DNA of 14,359 nt from Calditrichaceae bacterium (GCA_030592985.1 JAUVIB010000038.1:1-14359), one strand, 5' to 3'. Positions 1 through 8,958 are shown, numbered from the stretch's first letter. The notes: generated from the letters alone by a model not told the origin. Made by a program: numbers and translations.

Positions 1-167
1 CAGGGGACTTGCAGACGGTTGTTTATGATTTAACGGCGATGAAAATTTGGGTTGCCAATGCTAAAGCCGATGATGAAAGCGGCCCGCTTGCAGCCTATGA
101 CCGCCAATTTATTGAGTTTGATATGAATCAAATATTTGGTAACGCTGAAAAAATGGCGAAAAAATAG
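1..167 (+). CDS. C-terminal end of a C45-type acyltransferase/peptidase-like protein (partial)
   Basis: The reading frame is open from base 3 and stops with TAG at 165-167, leaving 54 residues; the 5' end lies outside the window. The visible tail reads LQTVVYDLTAMKIWVANA, then a linker, then a YDRQFIEFDM segment. That pattern (hydrophobic strand, MKxWVANA, then an aromatic strand ending in FD) resembles the C-terminus of the isopenicillin-N acyltransferase-like C45 family. These are Ntn hydrolases that cleave themselves and hydrolyse or transfer acyl or peptide groups. The catalytic Cys, which becomes the N-terminal nucleophile, would be far upstream and cannot be checked. The family call rests on this short tail alone. 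The 239-bp gap and the palindrome that follow suggest it is not part of the oxidase operon. Confidence 0.5.
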   Translation, partial: GDLQTVVYDLTAMKIWVANAKADDESGPLAAYDRQFIEFDMNQIFGNAEKMAKK

Positions 168-257
168 AATAATACCTAAATTGTGAGATTCTTGTTATAA
201 CGTATATTTCCAATAAATTAGCAAAATCAATTAGGTTAAAAGAAAATCTAAAGGTGG

Positions 258-298
258 CTGAGCCTGTCGAAGCCCCGTCGCCCCTTCGACAGGCTCAG
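258..298. repeat. Palindromic intergenic repeat (15-bp perfect arms)
   Basis: The left arm CTGAGCCTGTCGAAG (258-272) and the right arm CTTCGACAGGCTCAG (284-298) are exact reverse complements around an 11-nt loop. It sits between the C45-like gene and the oxidase cluster. From general knowledge, the core CTTCGACAGGCTCAG is a dispersed repeat in many bacterial genomes. No T-tract follows the right arm, so it is not a canonical intrinsic terminator, although the stem could still protect the upstream mRNA end. The rest of 168-406 holds nothing else I can support. Confidence 0.85.
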
Positions 299-406
299 GG
301 AGCTTATTCAAAGCCATGTCTTTTATATAAGCACCAAACAATCGTTCATTTTAGGTGAAATTTATTTTAGGCTTAGTCATTCGATAAGTAATTATGAATA
401 ATATAT

Positions 407-1117
407 ATGCAAGTTGACTTTTTAGCTGTTTTTCTAATTGGGCTTATCGGAGGATTTAGTCATTGTCTTGGTATGTGTGGCGGTTTTGTTCTTACATATT
501 CAATAAAAATATCTGAAAATGATAGTAATAAAAATAATACAGTTTGGCAGAAAGTATATCCACATTTATTGTATAGTGGTGGAAGGATAATCACTTATAC
601 GTTCCTTGGTGAAATATTTGGCTTGCTTGGCAGTACAATCGGATTGATATTCTCTATGAAAAATTTCCAAGGAGGGCTTCAGTTGTTTGCCGGTATTGTC
701 ATGTTCTTCATGGGGTTGGACTTAGCCGGTTTTATTAAAGCTTTGCCGCCAAATAGTTTTCCGGGGATAAGTAGTTTTAAAAAATTGGTTGGTTCTTTGT
801 TTAATAAGGTAAATCGAAGTAATGTATTTGGCTTAGGAATTGTCTTGGGGTTTATTCCCTGTGGGTTAGTTTATTCGGTTGGCGCCCAGGCTGCCGCAAC
901 ACAAAGCCTGCTTAAAGGTGGCTTAACCATGTTTGTTTTTGGCTTAGGGACCGTTCCTGCAATGATTTTAAGCGGAGTAACAGCTAATGTTCTTTCCTTC
1001 CGTGTAAGAAGCAGACTGTATAAATTAGCAGCATTACTGGTAATTCTTTTGGGTATATTGACAATTCTACGTGGAGTAGATGCTTTAAATTGGGTTAATA
1101 TTTATTGGCTGTTTTAA
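407..1117 (+). CDS. TauE/SafE-like (DsbD_2 / COG2836) membrane protein of the cbb3 oxidase cluster
   Basis: This 236-residue integral membrane protein has about six hydrophobic segments. Two glycine-rich halves can be seen. The first carries SHCLGMCGGF (H19, C20, C24) in the first helix; the second carries GFIPCGLVY (P151, C152). This two-half layout with Cys-containing helices is that of the DsbD_2 / 'sulfite exporter TauE/SafE' family found beside cbb3 oxidase genes. By analogy with DsbD/CcdA it may carry reducing equivalents or copper across the membrane for oxidase or cytochrome c maturation; that role is inference, and sulfite export is unlikely here. The ATG at 407 is the first in-frame start; an upstream ATG at 394 is out of frame. 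No clear Shine-Dalgarno is visible. The gene lies 16 bp before ccoI, so the two are probably cotranscribed. Confidence 0.85.
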   Translation: MQVDFLAVFLIGLIGGFSHCLGMCGGFVLTYSIKISENDSNKNNTVWQKVYPHLLYSGGRIITYTFLGEIFGLLGSTIGLIFSMKNFQGGLQLFAGIVMFFMGLDLAGFIKALPPNSFPGISSFKKLVGSLFNKVNRSNVFGLGIVLGFIPCGLVYSVGAQAAATQSLLKGGLTMFVFGLGTVPAMILSGVTANVLSFRVRSRLYKLAALLVILLGILTILRGVDALNWVNIYWLF

Positions 1118-1120
1118 AGA

Positions 1121-1130
1121 AGAGGCGGAG
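1121..1130 (+). promoter_or_regulatory. Ribosome binding site that fixes the TTG start of ccoI
   Basis: The purine-rich AGAGGCGGAG lies directly upstream of TTG at 1134, with AGAGG 8 nt and GGAG 3 nt from it. No ATG in the ccoI frame sits nearby, so this site supports initiation at TTG. Confidence 0.7.
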
Positions 1131-1133
1131 TAA

Positions 1134-3599
1134 TTGAGTCGCATTGAAATAGAGACAATAAATCCTGATATTTTTTATCATCAAAGTGAAAAGGGGCAAA
1201 TCCATTGTTCGCATTGTGGTGAGGTATGTCCCGATGCAAGTATTACATCCGGGGATAAAGTTTTTTGCTGTCCCGGATGCCGGCTTGTTTATGAAATATT
1301 AGCTGAAAACGATCTATGTGATTATTACAATATTGATGAAAATGCAGGCGTTAAGCAAAATAATCCAATTCATTCTTCAAAATTTGATTATCTAAATGAT
1401 GAAACGATAATCCAAAAGTTAATTGACTTCTCGGACGGTATAAGCACTAAAGCAACCTTTCATATTCCTGATATGCATTGCAGTTCCTGTGTTTGGCTTT
1501 TAGAGAGTTTATATCGTTTAAATGGATCTATTACTTATTCTACTGTAAATTTTCTTAAAAAGGAATTATCAGTCACTTATAATGTTACAGAGATTAGTTT
1601 ACGGGGTGTTGTAGAACTTTTATCTTCTATTGGTTATGAACCACAAATTACTCTTGAGAGCATTCATAAAAAAGTTAATAGCGACTCAGACAGGGATTTA
1701 TATATTAAAATAGGTGTAGCGGGATTTTGTTTTGCCAATATAATGATGCTAAGTTTTCCCGAATACCTTGTACAGTATGATAAGGTAGAGCCTCAGATTA
1801 AAATGGTTTTTACTTATTTAGCTTTAATCCTTTCATTTCCGGTGTTTTTCTACAGTAGTATCGATTATTTCAAGTCTGCTTTAAAAGGCTGGCAGCAAAA
1901 GATGGTCAATATGGATGTTCCGATTTCTCTTGGGATATTGACCTTGTTTATTCGCAGCACTTATGATATCGTTTCCGGATCGGGCACAGGTTTTATGGAT
2001 TCGTTTTCAGGTTTGGTGTTTTTATTATTATTAGGCAAACTTTTTCAAAAAAAAACGTATGATACGCTATCATTTGACCGTGATTATAAATCCTATTTCC
2101 CTATTTCCGTTACAAAGAAATCAGCAGGAAAAGAAACGACGATTCCATTGGAGAATTTAAAACAAGGTGATCGTATTGTGATTCGTAATCAGGAGATAAT
2201 TCCCGCTGATTCAATATTAATTAATGGCGCTGCTTTTATTGATTATAGTTTTGTGACAGGAGAATCTAACCCGGTAACATTGATTTCAGGGGATGTTATT
2301 CATGCCGGCGGGAGGCAAATTGGCGGTGTTTTGGAAGTGGATATTATTAAGTATATCTCCAATAGTTATTTGACGCGTTTATGGAATGATGACACCTTTA
2401 AAAAAAGTTATGTAAGCAAAATAACAACCCTTTCCAATTCAATTAGTAAATATTTTACGATAATTGTTTTATTATTAGCCGGTGGGTCAGCTTTATATTG
2501 GTTAAGAACCGACTTCACAATGGCTATAAATGCTTTTACAGCTGTTTTAATCGTTGCCTGTCCCTGTGCATTGGCTTTATCAACGCCTTTTACACTTGGG
2601 AATGTTTTGAGAATCTTCGGTAAGAACAAATTCTATTTAAAAAATATCTCGGTTATTGAAGCGCTGGCTCGAATTAACAGTGTGGTATTTGATAAAACAG
2701 GTACCATTACCAGGAGTCAAAAGGCTAAAATTAACTTTACAGCATCTCCGGGAACATTCAGCGAATTATCTAAAGACGAAAAACTTGAAATTTACTCTAT
2801 GGTCAGAGAATCCGGTCATCCTTTAAGCCGGTATATATATAAATTTTTTCCGAGTCAAAAGCCTTTAGAGGTTAAAGAATATCATGAGGTTGCAGGACAG
2901 GGAATAAAAGGCAGGGTAAACGATAATGAAATAATAATCGGCTCCAATTCATTTTTACGGATTGATAATAAGAAAACTAGAAAAACGAGCGCTACGGTTG
3001 TGTATATTAAGATTAATGGAAAATTTCGTGGTTATTTTCAAATTTCAAATTCCTATCGATTGGGATTAAAAGAAGTTGTTAGTGGTATGGTAAATCGATA
3101 CAAAATATATCTTCTGACAGGGGACAATGACAGTGAGAAATTAAAATTATCGAAAATTTTCTTAAATAAAGCGAAGTTATTTTTTAATCAATCTCCTTAT
3201 GCTAAACTAAATTTTATTAAAAAGCTTCAAAAATCCGGTGAAAAAGTCTTGATGATAGGCGATGGATTAAATGATGCCGGCGCTCTTAAGCAAAGCGATG
3301 TGGGTATATCAATTTCTGAAGATGTAAATACATTTTCGCCCGCTTGTGATGCTATTCTTGAATCGGATAAGTTTAATCTTTTATATGATTTTATAAAACT
3401 TTCTAAAGCAAGTATGAAAATTATTATAGTTAGTTTCTCAATTTCATTTTTTTATAATTTAGTTGGATTGTATTTTGCCATGCAGGGGACATTATCTCCG
3501 TTGATTGCGGCCATTTTAATGCCGATCAGTTCGATTTCAGTGGTATTGTTTACTACCGGGTCTACAGCTTTAATGGCCAAAAGAATAAAATTATTATAA
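1134..3599 (+). CDS. ccoI: Copper-translocating P1B-type ATPase CcoI (FixI), cbb3 oxidase assembly
   Basis: This 821-residue pump moves Cu(I) across the inner membrane and supplies CuB of the cbb3 oxidase. In order it has an N-terminal Cys-rich metal-binding region (C25xxC28, C45C46xxC49), a heavy-metal-associated domain with MHCSSC (114-119), membrane helices, the actuator TGES (375-378), the ion-path motif CPC (476-478), the phosphorylation motif DKTGT (D520), an SGHP nucleotide-binding motif (H562-P563), TGDN (662-665) and the hinge GDGLND (709-714). The last helix has MPISSISVV, matching the Met/Ser-Ser copper site of P1B-1 pumps. The Cys-rich N-terminus followed by one HMA domain is the CcoI/FixI layout rather than CopA. 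The start is TTG, supported by the purine-rich site just upstream. All catalytic motifs are intact. Confidence 0.97.
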   Translation: MSRIEIETINPDIFYHQSEKGQIHCSHCGEVCPDASITSGDKVFCCPGCRLVYEILAENDLCDYYNIDENAGVKQNNPIHSSKFDYLNDETIIQKLIDFSDGISTKATFHIPDMHCSSCVWLLESLYRLNGSITYSTVNFLKKELSVTYNVTEISLRGVVELLSSIGYEPQITLESIHKKVNSDSDRDLYIKIGVAGFCFANIMMLSFPEYLVQYDKVEPQIKMVFTYLALILSFPVFFYSSIDYFKSALKGWQQKMVNMDVPISLGILTLFIRSTYDIVSGSGTGFMDSFSGLVFLLLLGKLFQKKTYDTLSFDRDYKSYFPISVTKKSAGKETTIPLENLKQGDRIVIRNQEIIPADSILINGAAFIDYSFVTGESNPVTLISGDVIHAGGRQIGGVLEVDIIKYISNSYLTRLWNDDTFKKSYVSKITTLSNSISKYFTIIVLLLAGGSALYWLRTDFTMAINAFTAVLIVACPCALALSTPFTLGNVLRIFGKNKFYLKNISVIEALARINSVVFDKTGTITRSQKAKINFTASPGTFSELSKDEKLEIYSMVRESGHPLSRYIYKFFPSQKPLEVKEYHEVAGQGIKGRVNDNEIIIGSNSFLRIDNKKTRKTSATVVYIKINGKFRGYFQISNSYRLGLKEVVSGMVNRYKIYLLTGDNDSEKLKLSKIFLNKAKLFFNQSPYAKLNFIKKLQKSGEKVLMIGDGLNDAGALKQSDVGISISEDVNTFSPACDAILESDKFNLLYDFIKLSKASMKIIIVSFSISFFYNLVGLYFAMQGTLSPLIAAILMPISSISVVLFTTGSTALMAKRIKLL

Positions 3600-3612
3600 A
3601 GCATGGATTATT

Positions 3613-3801
3613 ATGAGCGCAATTGTAGTTTTAATTTTCGGCAGTTTGCTAGTTTCAATCGGTTTTTTGATAGCCTTTATCTGGGCTGTGAAAAGCGGAC
3701 AATTTGATGATAAATATACACCGTCAATCCGCATGTTATTTGATGATAAGATAAACCAGATAAGCTCAAAGAAAAAAAATACAAAAGAAGAAGAGGAGTA
3801 G
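3613..3801 (+). CDS. ccoS: cbb3-type oxidase assembly protein CcoS
   Basis: This small protein of 62 residues has one N-terminal transmembrane helix (about residues 3-25), then AVKSGQFDD and a RMLFDD stretch. The W-x-x-x-SGQFDD signature directly after the helix is diagnostic of the CcoS/FixS family, whose loss in other bacteria leaves cbb3 oxidase without its heme b and copper cofactors. The C-terminus is charged (KKKNTKEEEE). It begins 13 bp after ccoI and ends 3 bp before ccoNO. Its last codons (GAGGAG, 3793-3798) double as the ribosome binding site for ccoNO, which suggests coupled translation. Confidence 0.95.
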   Translation: MSAIVVLIFGSLLVSIGFLIAFIWAVKSGQFDDKYTPSIRMLFDDKINQISSKKKNTKEEEE

Positions 3802-3804
3802 CTT

Positions 3805-5949
3805 ATGTCTAACGTTGAAACCTTTTATTATGACAATAAAACGGTAAGGAATTTTGCTTATGCTACCATATTTTGGGGTGTGATAGGAATGTTGGTCGGT
3901 GTAATAATTGCATTTCAACTGTTTTTACCTTCTTGGAATTTAGGCATTTCATATATGACATTTAGTCGTTTGCGGCCTTTACATACCAATGCAGTTATTT
4001 TTGCTTTTGTGGGTAACGGTATTTTTATGGGAGTCTATTATTCGTTGCAAAGGCTACTGAAAACAAGAATGTATAGTGATATGTTATCCCGTATTCATTT
4101 TTGGGGATGGCAGATTATAATTACAGCAGCTACGATTACATTACCACTTGGATATACGGTAAGTAAAGAATATGCTGAATTGGAATGGCCTATCGACATT
4201 ATGATAACAGTGATATGGGTTGTATTTGGTACCAATATGATTGGTACGATCATGAAACGCCGTGTAAAAAATCTATATGTTGCAATTTGGTTTTATATTG
4301 CAACTTTCTTCACCGTTGCTTTACTGCATGTTTTTAATTCAATTGAGATCCCGGTTAGTTTTCTTAAAAGTTATCCTGTTTATGCAGGTGTACAGGACGC
4401 TCTTGTACAATGGTGGTATGGACATAATGCTGTTGCTTTCTTCTTAACAACACCCTATTTGGGATTGATGTACTATTTTCTTCCCAAGGCCGCAAACCGA
4501 CCGGTTTATTCTTACAGGCTTTCAGTGATTCATTTCTGGTCTTTAATATTTTTATATATTTGGGCAGGTCCTCATCATTTGCTTTACACCTCTTTACCGG
4601 ATTGGGCACAATCGCTTGGTACCGTATTTTCGATTATGCTTATCGCTCCATCATGGGGAGGTATGTTAAATGGATTGCTGACACTGCGGGGAGCCTGGGA
4701 TCGAGTGCGTGAAGACCCAATTTTAAAAATGATGGTTGTTGCCGTAACGGCATACGGTATGGCAACGTTTGAAGGCCCTATGATGGCTTTAAAGAATGTT
4801 AATGCTTTATCTCATTATACAGATTGGACAATTGGCCATGTACACATTGCTACTTTAGGTTGGAATGGACTGCTTACATTTGCTATATTATATTGGTTGA
4901 TTCCAAGAATTTTCAAAACGGAACTATATTCCAAAAAGTTAGCCAATGTGCATTTTTGGATTGCTACACTTGGAATAATTTTTTATGCTGTTGCTATGTA
5001 TTGGACAGGTATCACACAAGGTCTAATGTGGAAACAGTTTACCCCTGAGGGCTATCTGTTGTATCCGAACTTTTTAGATACGGTCATTCAGCTATTACCA
5101 ATGTATGCTGTTCGGGCAACCGGTGGAACCCTTTATCTTACCGGTGCTTTGATTATGGTCTATAATTTAGCGAAAACTATTCAGGGCACAACTCTGGAAG
5201 CTAATGAAAAGGCTCATGCACCCGCATTGGTTAAAAACATAGAAAGTACGAAAAAAAGGCATTGGCATGAATGGATTGAGAGACGTCCAATCCAGTTTTT
5301 TATTGCTACAACAGTAGTCGTAGCTATTGGAGGATTGGTTGAGATTATACCATTGTATCTTATTAAATCAAATGTGCCGACGATCGCCAGTGTAAAGCCA
5401 TATACGCCATTGGAGCTGGAAGGACGAGATATTTATGTGCGTGAAGGATGTTATGTGTGCCATTCTCAACAGATAAGACCATTTCGTTCTGAGGTAGAAC
5501 GTTATGGCGAATATTCAAAAGCAGGAGAATTTGTTTACGATCATCCATTTCAATGGGGATCTAAACGTACAGGGCCGGACTTACATCGGATTGGTGGTAA
5601 ATATCCCGATGCCTGGCATTATAATCACATGCTAAATCCGGAAACAATGTCACCAGGGTCGATAATGCCGCCATATCCATGGATTATTGATGATGATTTA
5701 GATAAATCTGATCTTGCTACAAAGATACGGGTAATGCAAACTCTTGGCGTACCTTATCCCGAGGATTATGATAATATTGCTGTGCATGATCTTGAAAAAC
5801 AAGCAGCGGAAATTGCTGCATCGTTGAATGATCAAGGTGTTGAGGCCGATCCTAATAAGGAGATTATTGCCTTGATTGCCTATTTACAAAGATTAGGTAC
5901 AGATATTAAAAAAGGTGGTAACCATTCCGCCACTTTAAAAAATAAATAA
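3805..5949 (+). CDS. ccoNO: Fused cbb3-type cytochrome c oxidase subunits I and II (CcoN-CcoO)
   Basis: This 714-residue protein joins the catalytic heme-copper subunit to its cytochrome c subunit, reducing O2 to water at high affinity while pumping protons. Residues 1-460 are CcoN, with about twelve helices. Visible ligands are H60 (RPLHTN) and H347 for low-spin heme b, H345 for heme b3, and H207 (WWYGHN), H257 and H258 (GPHH) for CuB, with Y251 placed as the Tyr cross-linked to H207. From memory this numbering coincides with the Pseudomonas stutzeri CcoN structure. A linker with one helix (about 495-520) replaces the CcoO membrane anchor. Residues 530-705 are CcoO with the heme c motif CYVCH (C549, C552, H553) and a likely axial Met at 621 (SIMPPYPW). 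Fusion of the two subunits is a known feature of Bacteroidota and relatives. Confidence 0.97.
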   Translation: MSNVETFYYDNKTVRNFAYATIFWGVIGMLVGVIIAFQLFLPSWNLGISYMTFSRLRPLHTNAVIFAFVGNGIFMGVYYSLQRLLKTRMYSDMLSRIHFWGWQIIITAATITLPLGYTVSKEYAELEWPIDIMITVIWVVFGTNMIGTIMKRRVKNLYVAIWFYIATFFTVALLHVFNSIEIPVSFLKSYPVYAGVQDALVQWWYGHNAVAFFLTTPYLGLMYYFLPKAANRPVYSYRLSVIHFWSLIFLYIWAGPHHLLYTSLPDWAQSLGTVFSIMLIAPSWGGMLNGLLTLRGAWDRVREDPILKMMVVAVTAYGMATFEGPMMALKNVNALSHYTDWTIGHVHIATLGWNGLLTFAILYWLIPRIFKTELYSKKLANVHFWIATLGIIFYAVAMYWTGITQGLMWKQFTPEGYLLYPNFLDTVIQLLPMYAVRATGGTLYLTGALIMVYNLAKTIQGTTLEANEKAHAPALVKNIESTKKRHWHEWIERRPIQFFIATTVVVAIGGLVEIIPLYLIKSNVPTIASVKPYTPLELEGRDIYVREGCYVCHSQQIRPFRSEVERYGEYSKAGEFVYDHPFQWGSKRTGPDLHRIGGKYPDAWHYNHMLNPETMSPGSIMPPYPWIIDDDLDKSDLATKIRVMQTLGVPYPEDYDNIAVHDLEKQAAEIAASLNDQGVEADPNKEIIALIAYLQRLGTDIKKGGNHSATLKNK

Positions 5950-5982
5950 TAAATTCTTATAAATGATAAGTGGAATAAAATT

Positions 5983-6171
5983 ATGCTAAAGGAAATATTT
6001 AGAGCTATTCCCGGAATAAATATCTTTCCATTGATATCGTTAATATTGTTTTTTACAATATTTGTTATAGTTACAATTTGGATTTTGCGGGTAAAAGAAT
6101 CATATATAAAAAAGATGGAAGAATTACCACTTGATGACAATTCGGATCATTTTGATAACGGAGAGAATTAA
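5983..6171 (+). CDS. ccoQ: CcoQ/FixQ-type small cbb3 oxidase subunit
   Basis: This 62-residue protein has a single hydrophobic helix (about residues 16-36) followed by RVKESYIKKMEELPLDD and an acidic tail. It contains no cofactor motif. Size, topology and position between ccoNO and ccoP identify it as CcoQ, which stabilises the contact between CcoP and the core oxidase. Sequence conservation in this family is weak, so the call depends largely on context. It starts 33 bp after ccoNO, and its stop is 1 bp before the ccoP start. Confidence 0.8.
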   Translation: MLKEIFRAIPGINIFPLISLILFFTIFVIVTIWILRVKESYIKKMEELPLDDNSDHFDNGEN

Positions 6172-6172
6172 A

Positions 6173-6994
6173 ATGGCTAAAGAAAAAGATATTTTGTTGG
6201 ATCATGATTATGATGGTATTAAAGAGCTTGATAATGATTTACCTCCATGGTGGGTTTATTTATTTTACTTTACTATTGTATTTTCTGTTGTTTATTTTAT
6301 CTATTATCACGTTACTGATATGGGAGATTTACCTATCGCTGAACTGCATAAAGAGTATGATCCGAATTGGGAAAAAAGCAGTTCGGATGGTCCTTTTAGT
6401 GCTTATAGTTCACCTTTTACGGTTTCTGAAGGTGATATGACGCCCTATTTACAGGAGCAATTCAGTTATTATATTGGTCAGAATGTTACTTCGGAAGCGC
6501 TTATGATGACCGCTATGCAGAGAGCGAATACGGAACAATTGGAAAAATTAAAACAGGCTTTCCCCAATTTGTGGGAAAAATTAATTACATCGGAAGGCCC
6601 TATTACAGCGAAGGCCATCGGGGAGTCAACGGCAGCCGGAACATCTCCTCCGATGGAAGATATAAAGCCTCTTATTGATGCTGGCAGTCTGACAGAAGGT
6701 AAGGATATTTTTATAAGAAATTGTGTGAGTTGTCATGGAGCGAACGGTGAAGGTGGAATCGGCCCAAATATGACCGATGATTATTGGATTCATGGTGCAA
6801 AAATGAGTGAAATGGTTTATATTATTATTAATGGCGTACCTGCAAAAGGGATGATTCCCTGGAGAGGTACCTTGTCGGATGAACAGATAATTAAGGTATC
6901 CAGTTTCCTTCAAACACTCCGTGGGACAAATCCAGAAAATGCTAAAGCGCCACAGGGTGAATTGGTTGAACTTGCCGAGGGCGAGGGAGAATGA
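6173..6994 (+). CDS. ccoP: cbb3-type cytochrome c oxidase subunit III, single-heme form (CcoP)
   Basis: This 273-residue membrane-anchored cytochrome c feeds electrons to CcoO. The N-terminal signature DHDYDGIKELDNDLPPWW (10-27) and one helix (about 28-45) are the CcoP N-terminal domain. A middle region (about 75-165) is rich in acidic and amphipathic sequence but has no CxxCH. The C-terminal domain (about 173-252) has CVSCH (C184, C187, H188) and a likely axial Met at 227. Proteobacterial CcoP carries two hemes c; here only one motif is present, as is common in Bacteroidota-type enzymes. I place the start at ATG 6173, preceded by GGAGAG at 6160-6165 with 7-nt spacing. An in-frame TTG at 6131 would overlap ccoQ and add residues unlike the family. 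Confidence 0.95.
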   Translation: MAKEKDILLDHDYDGIKELDNDLPPWWVYLFYFTIVFSVVYFIYYHVTDMGDLPIAELHKEYDPNWEKSSSDGPFSAYSSPFTVSEGDMTPYLQEQFSYYIGQNVTSEALMMTAMQRANTEQLEKLKQAFPNLWEKLITSEGPITAKAIGESTAAGTSPPMEDIKPLIDAGSLTEGKDIFIRNCVSCHGANGEGGIGPNMTDDYWIHGAKMSEMVYIIINGVPAKGMIPWRGTLSDEQIIKVSSFLQTLRGTNPENAKAPQGELVELAEGEGE

Positions 6995-7090
6995 TCATTA
7001 CATCTCGGGGGTAAAATTATAGATATAATTTGAATTCGGTTTGAATATAAAATGGGGGAATATCGGACAGGATAAAATTGCAGGATTAAT

Positions 7091-8506
7091 ATGAATAAAA
7101 GTAATGAGAAAGATGGCAGTTACCGTGATAAAGTATCGACGGTTGATAAAGACGGTAAGCGTGTCTGGATTTTCCCCAAAAAACCAATAGGTTCTTTGTA
7201 CAAAGCCCGTGTATGGGTAAGTTACCTGCTGCTATCCATATTATTTATTGGACCCTTTATTAAAGTTGATGGGAATCAATGGCTTCTGCTAAATTTAATT
7301 GAGCGAAAATTTATAATATTTGGAGTTGTCTTCTGGCCTCAGGATTTCCATCTTTTTCTATTTGCTTCATTAACTTTTGTTGTTTTTATTGTTCTGTTTA
7401 CGGTTATTTTTGGAAGGATATGGTGTGGTTGGGCATGTCCGCAAACCATTTTTATGGAAATGGTATTCCGAAAGATTGAGTATTTGATTGAAGGAACCTC
7501 TGCTCAACAAAAGGCTTTGAAGAAAGCTCCGTGGACATTGCCAAAAATATTTAAAAAAACATTAAAACATGTCGTTTTCCTTGTTTTTTCTTTCGCGATT
7601 GGGCATGCTCTTTTGGCTTATATAATTGGTGTGGACGGTGTTAGGAAAATCGTGACTCATTCACCCTCTGAGCATTTTACCGGCTTTATTGCAATGGTTT
7701 TGTTTAATCTCTTCCTCTATTGGGTTTATGCTTTTTTTCGTGAACAAATTTGTACATTGGTTTGTCCTTATGGCAGGCTTCAGGGCGTATTACTTGATCA
7801 AAATTCTATTATTGTATCTTATGATTATTTACGCGGTGAACCGAGAGGTAAATTAGATAGGAAAAAATCTGAGGAGCATAAAGGTGATTGTATAGATTGC
7901 AGCATTTGCGTTGATGTTTGTCCCACCGGAATAGATATCCGTAATGGGACTCAATTAGAATGTATAAATTGCACTGCCTGTATTGATGCATGTAATGGTG
8001 TTATGGAAACAATTAATAAGCCACACGGACTTATTCGCTATGATTCTTCAAATGGAATTAAAACAGGTGAAAAATTAAAATTCAGCGGTAGAATTGCAGG
8101 ATATTCTTTAGTATTAGCCCTGTTGATCGTTATTTTGTCTTTTCTATTGCTTACACGTGATGCGGTTGAGGTGAATATTTTACGAACTCCCGGAACTCTG
8201 TTTGTTGAATCAAATGATGGAATAATTCTAAATTATTATAATATTGAAATTGTAAATAAATCATTTGAGGATATATCTATTGGTTTGGATCTTATGTCTC
8301 CTATCGGTAGCATCAGCAAAAAAAATATCCTGATACAGAAAAATAATTTAATGAAGACAACCTTAACAATTGATATCCCTTTAGAAAAGATTCGCATGGC
8401 ATATACGCCATTAAAAATTAAAATCACCTTAGACGGTGAAATAATTGAAGATATAAATACAATGTTTTTAGCGCCTGCAAATAAGTTGAAGAAAACTAAA
8501 AAATGA
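7091..8506 (+). CDS. ccoG: cbb3 oxidase accessory iron-sulfur protein CcoG (FixG/RdxA)
   Basis: This 471-residue membrane protein has five hydrophobic segments (about 42-60, 85-108, 160-180, 198-215 and 336-355). Cys motifs are CGWACP (C112, C116), CTLVCP (C221, C225), and two ferredoxin-type clusters: C267xxC270xxC273xxxC277P and C291xxC294xxC297xxxC301. The C-terminal third after residue 356 is the extracytoplasmic immunoglobulin-like FixG_C domain. In the family, CcoG acts as a cupric reductase that delivers Cu(I) during oxidase assembly. The start at ATG 7091 follows AGGA (7082-7085). A 96-bp gap separates it from ccoP, the widest inside the cluster, so a second promoter or processing site there is possible. 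It overlaps ccoH by 4 bp (ATGA). Confidence 0.96.
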   Translation: MNKSNEKDGSYRDKVSTVDKDGKRVWIFPKKPIGSLYKARVWVSYLLLSILFIGPFIKVDGNQWLLLNLIERKFIIFGVVFWPQDFHLFLFASLTFVVFIVLFTVIFGRIWCGWACPQTIFMEMVFRKIEYLIEGTSAQQKALKKAPWTLPKIFKKTLKHVVFLVFSFAIGHALLAYIIGVDGVRKIVTHSPSEHFTGFIAMVLFNLFLYWVYAFFREQICTLVCPYGRLQGVLLDQNSIIVSYDYLRGEPRGKLDRKKSEEHKGDCIDCSICVDVCPTGIDIRNGTQLECINCTACIDACNGVMETINKPHGLIRYDSSNGIKTGEKLKFSGRIAGYSLVLALLIVILSFLLLTRDAVEVNILRTPGTLFVESNDGIILNYYNIEIVNKSFEDISIGLDLMSPIGSISKKNILIQKNNLMKTTLTIDIPLEKIRMAYTPLKIKITLDGEIIEDINTMFLAPANKLKKTKK

Positions 8507-8958
8507 AAAAATCAACCATTTGGCCGATAGGAATAACAGCAGTTTATATGGTTTTTGTTCTCGGGATGATTGTGTTTGTTATGTTCTCTATTACTGTGAA
8601 TACCGATCTTGTGGAAAATGACTACTATCAGAAGGGCTTGATGTATCAAACGCATATTAACCGTGTTGAGAAAACGGCAAAATTATCACAGCCGTTAAAA
8701 TATTCCTATAATAGTCAGGATACAAAGTATATCATTACTGCCCCGCAAGATATTGCACTGTCTGAAGTTAGTGGTGAAGTATTATTCTTCAGGCCTTCAA
8801 ATAAGAAATTAGATAAAAAAATTCCTTTACAATTCAATAGTAATGGAATTCTTGAATATTCCACATCATCAATGATAAAAGGACTTTGGCGTGTGAAAAT
8901 ATTTTGGAACATCGGGCAAGATGAATATTATAATGAAGATATTATTAGTGTACGATAA
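8503..8958 (+). CDS. ccoH: FixH family protein (CcoH), cbb3 oxidase assembly
   Basis: This 151-residue protein has one N-terminal helix (about 8-29) followed by a periplasmic domain with NTDLVENDYYQKGLMYQ (about 33-49). The helix followed by LVxxDYYxxGLxYQ is the FixH/CcoH signature. In studied bacteria CcoH is needed for assembly or stability of the oxidase and contacts CcoN. Its ATG overlaps the ccoG stop (ATGA), giving translational coupling. It is the last gene of the cluster: about 200 bp of AT-rich DNA follow, with no GC-rich hairpin plus T-tract that I could call a terminator. Confidence 0.92.
   Translation: MKKSTIWPIGITAVYMVFVLGMIVFVMFSITVNTDLVENDYYQKGLMYQTHINRVEKTAKLSQPLKYSYNSQDTKYIITAPQDIALSEVSGEVLFFRPSNKKLDKKIPLQFNSNGILEYSTSSMIKGLWRVKIFWNIGQDEYYNEDIISVR

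Noticed and set aside
168..406. FNR-type operator for the oxidase operon
   Set aside because: I looked for TTGAT-N4-ATCAA and close variants upstream of 407 and found none, so oxygen control cannot be supported from the sequence.
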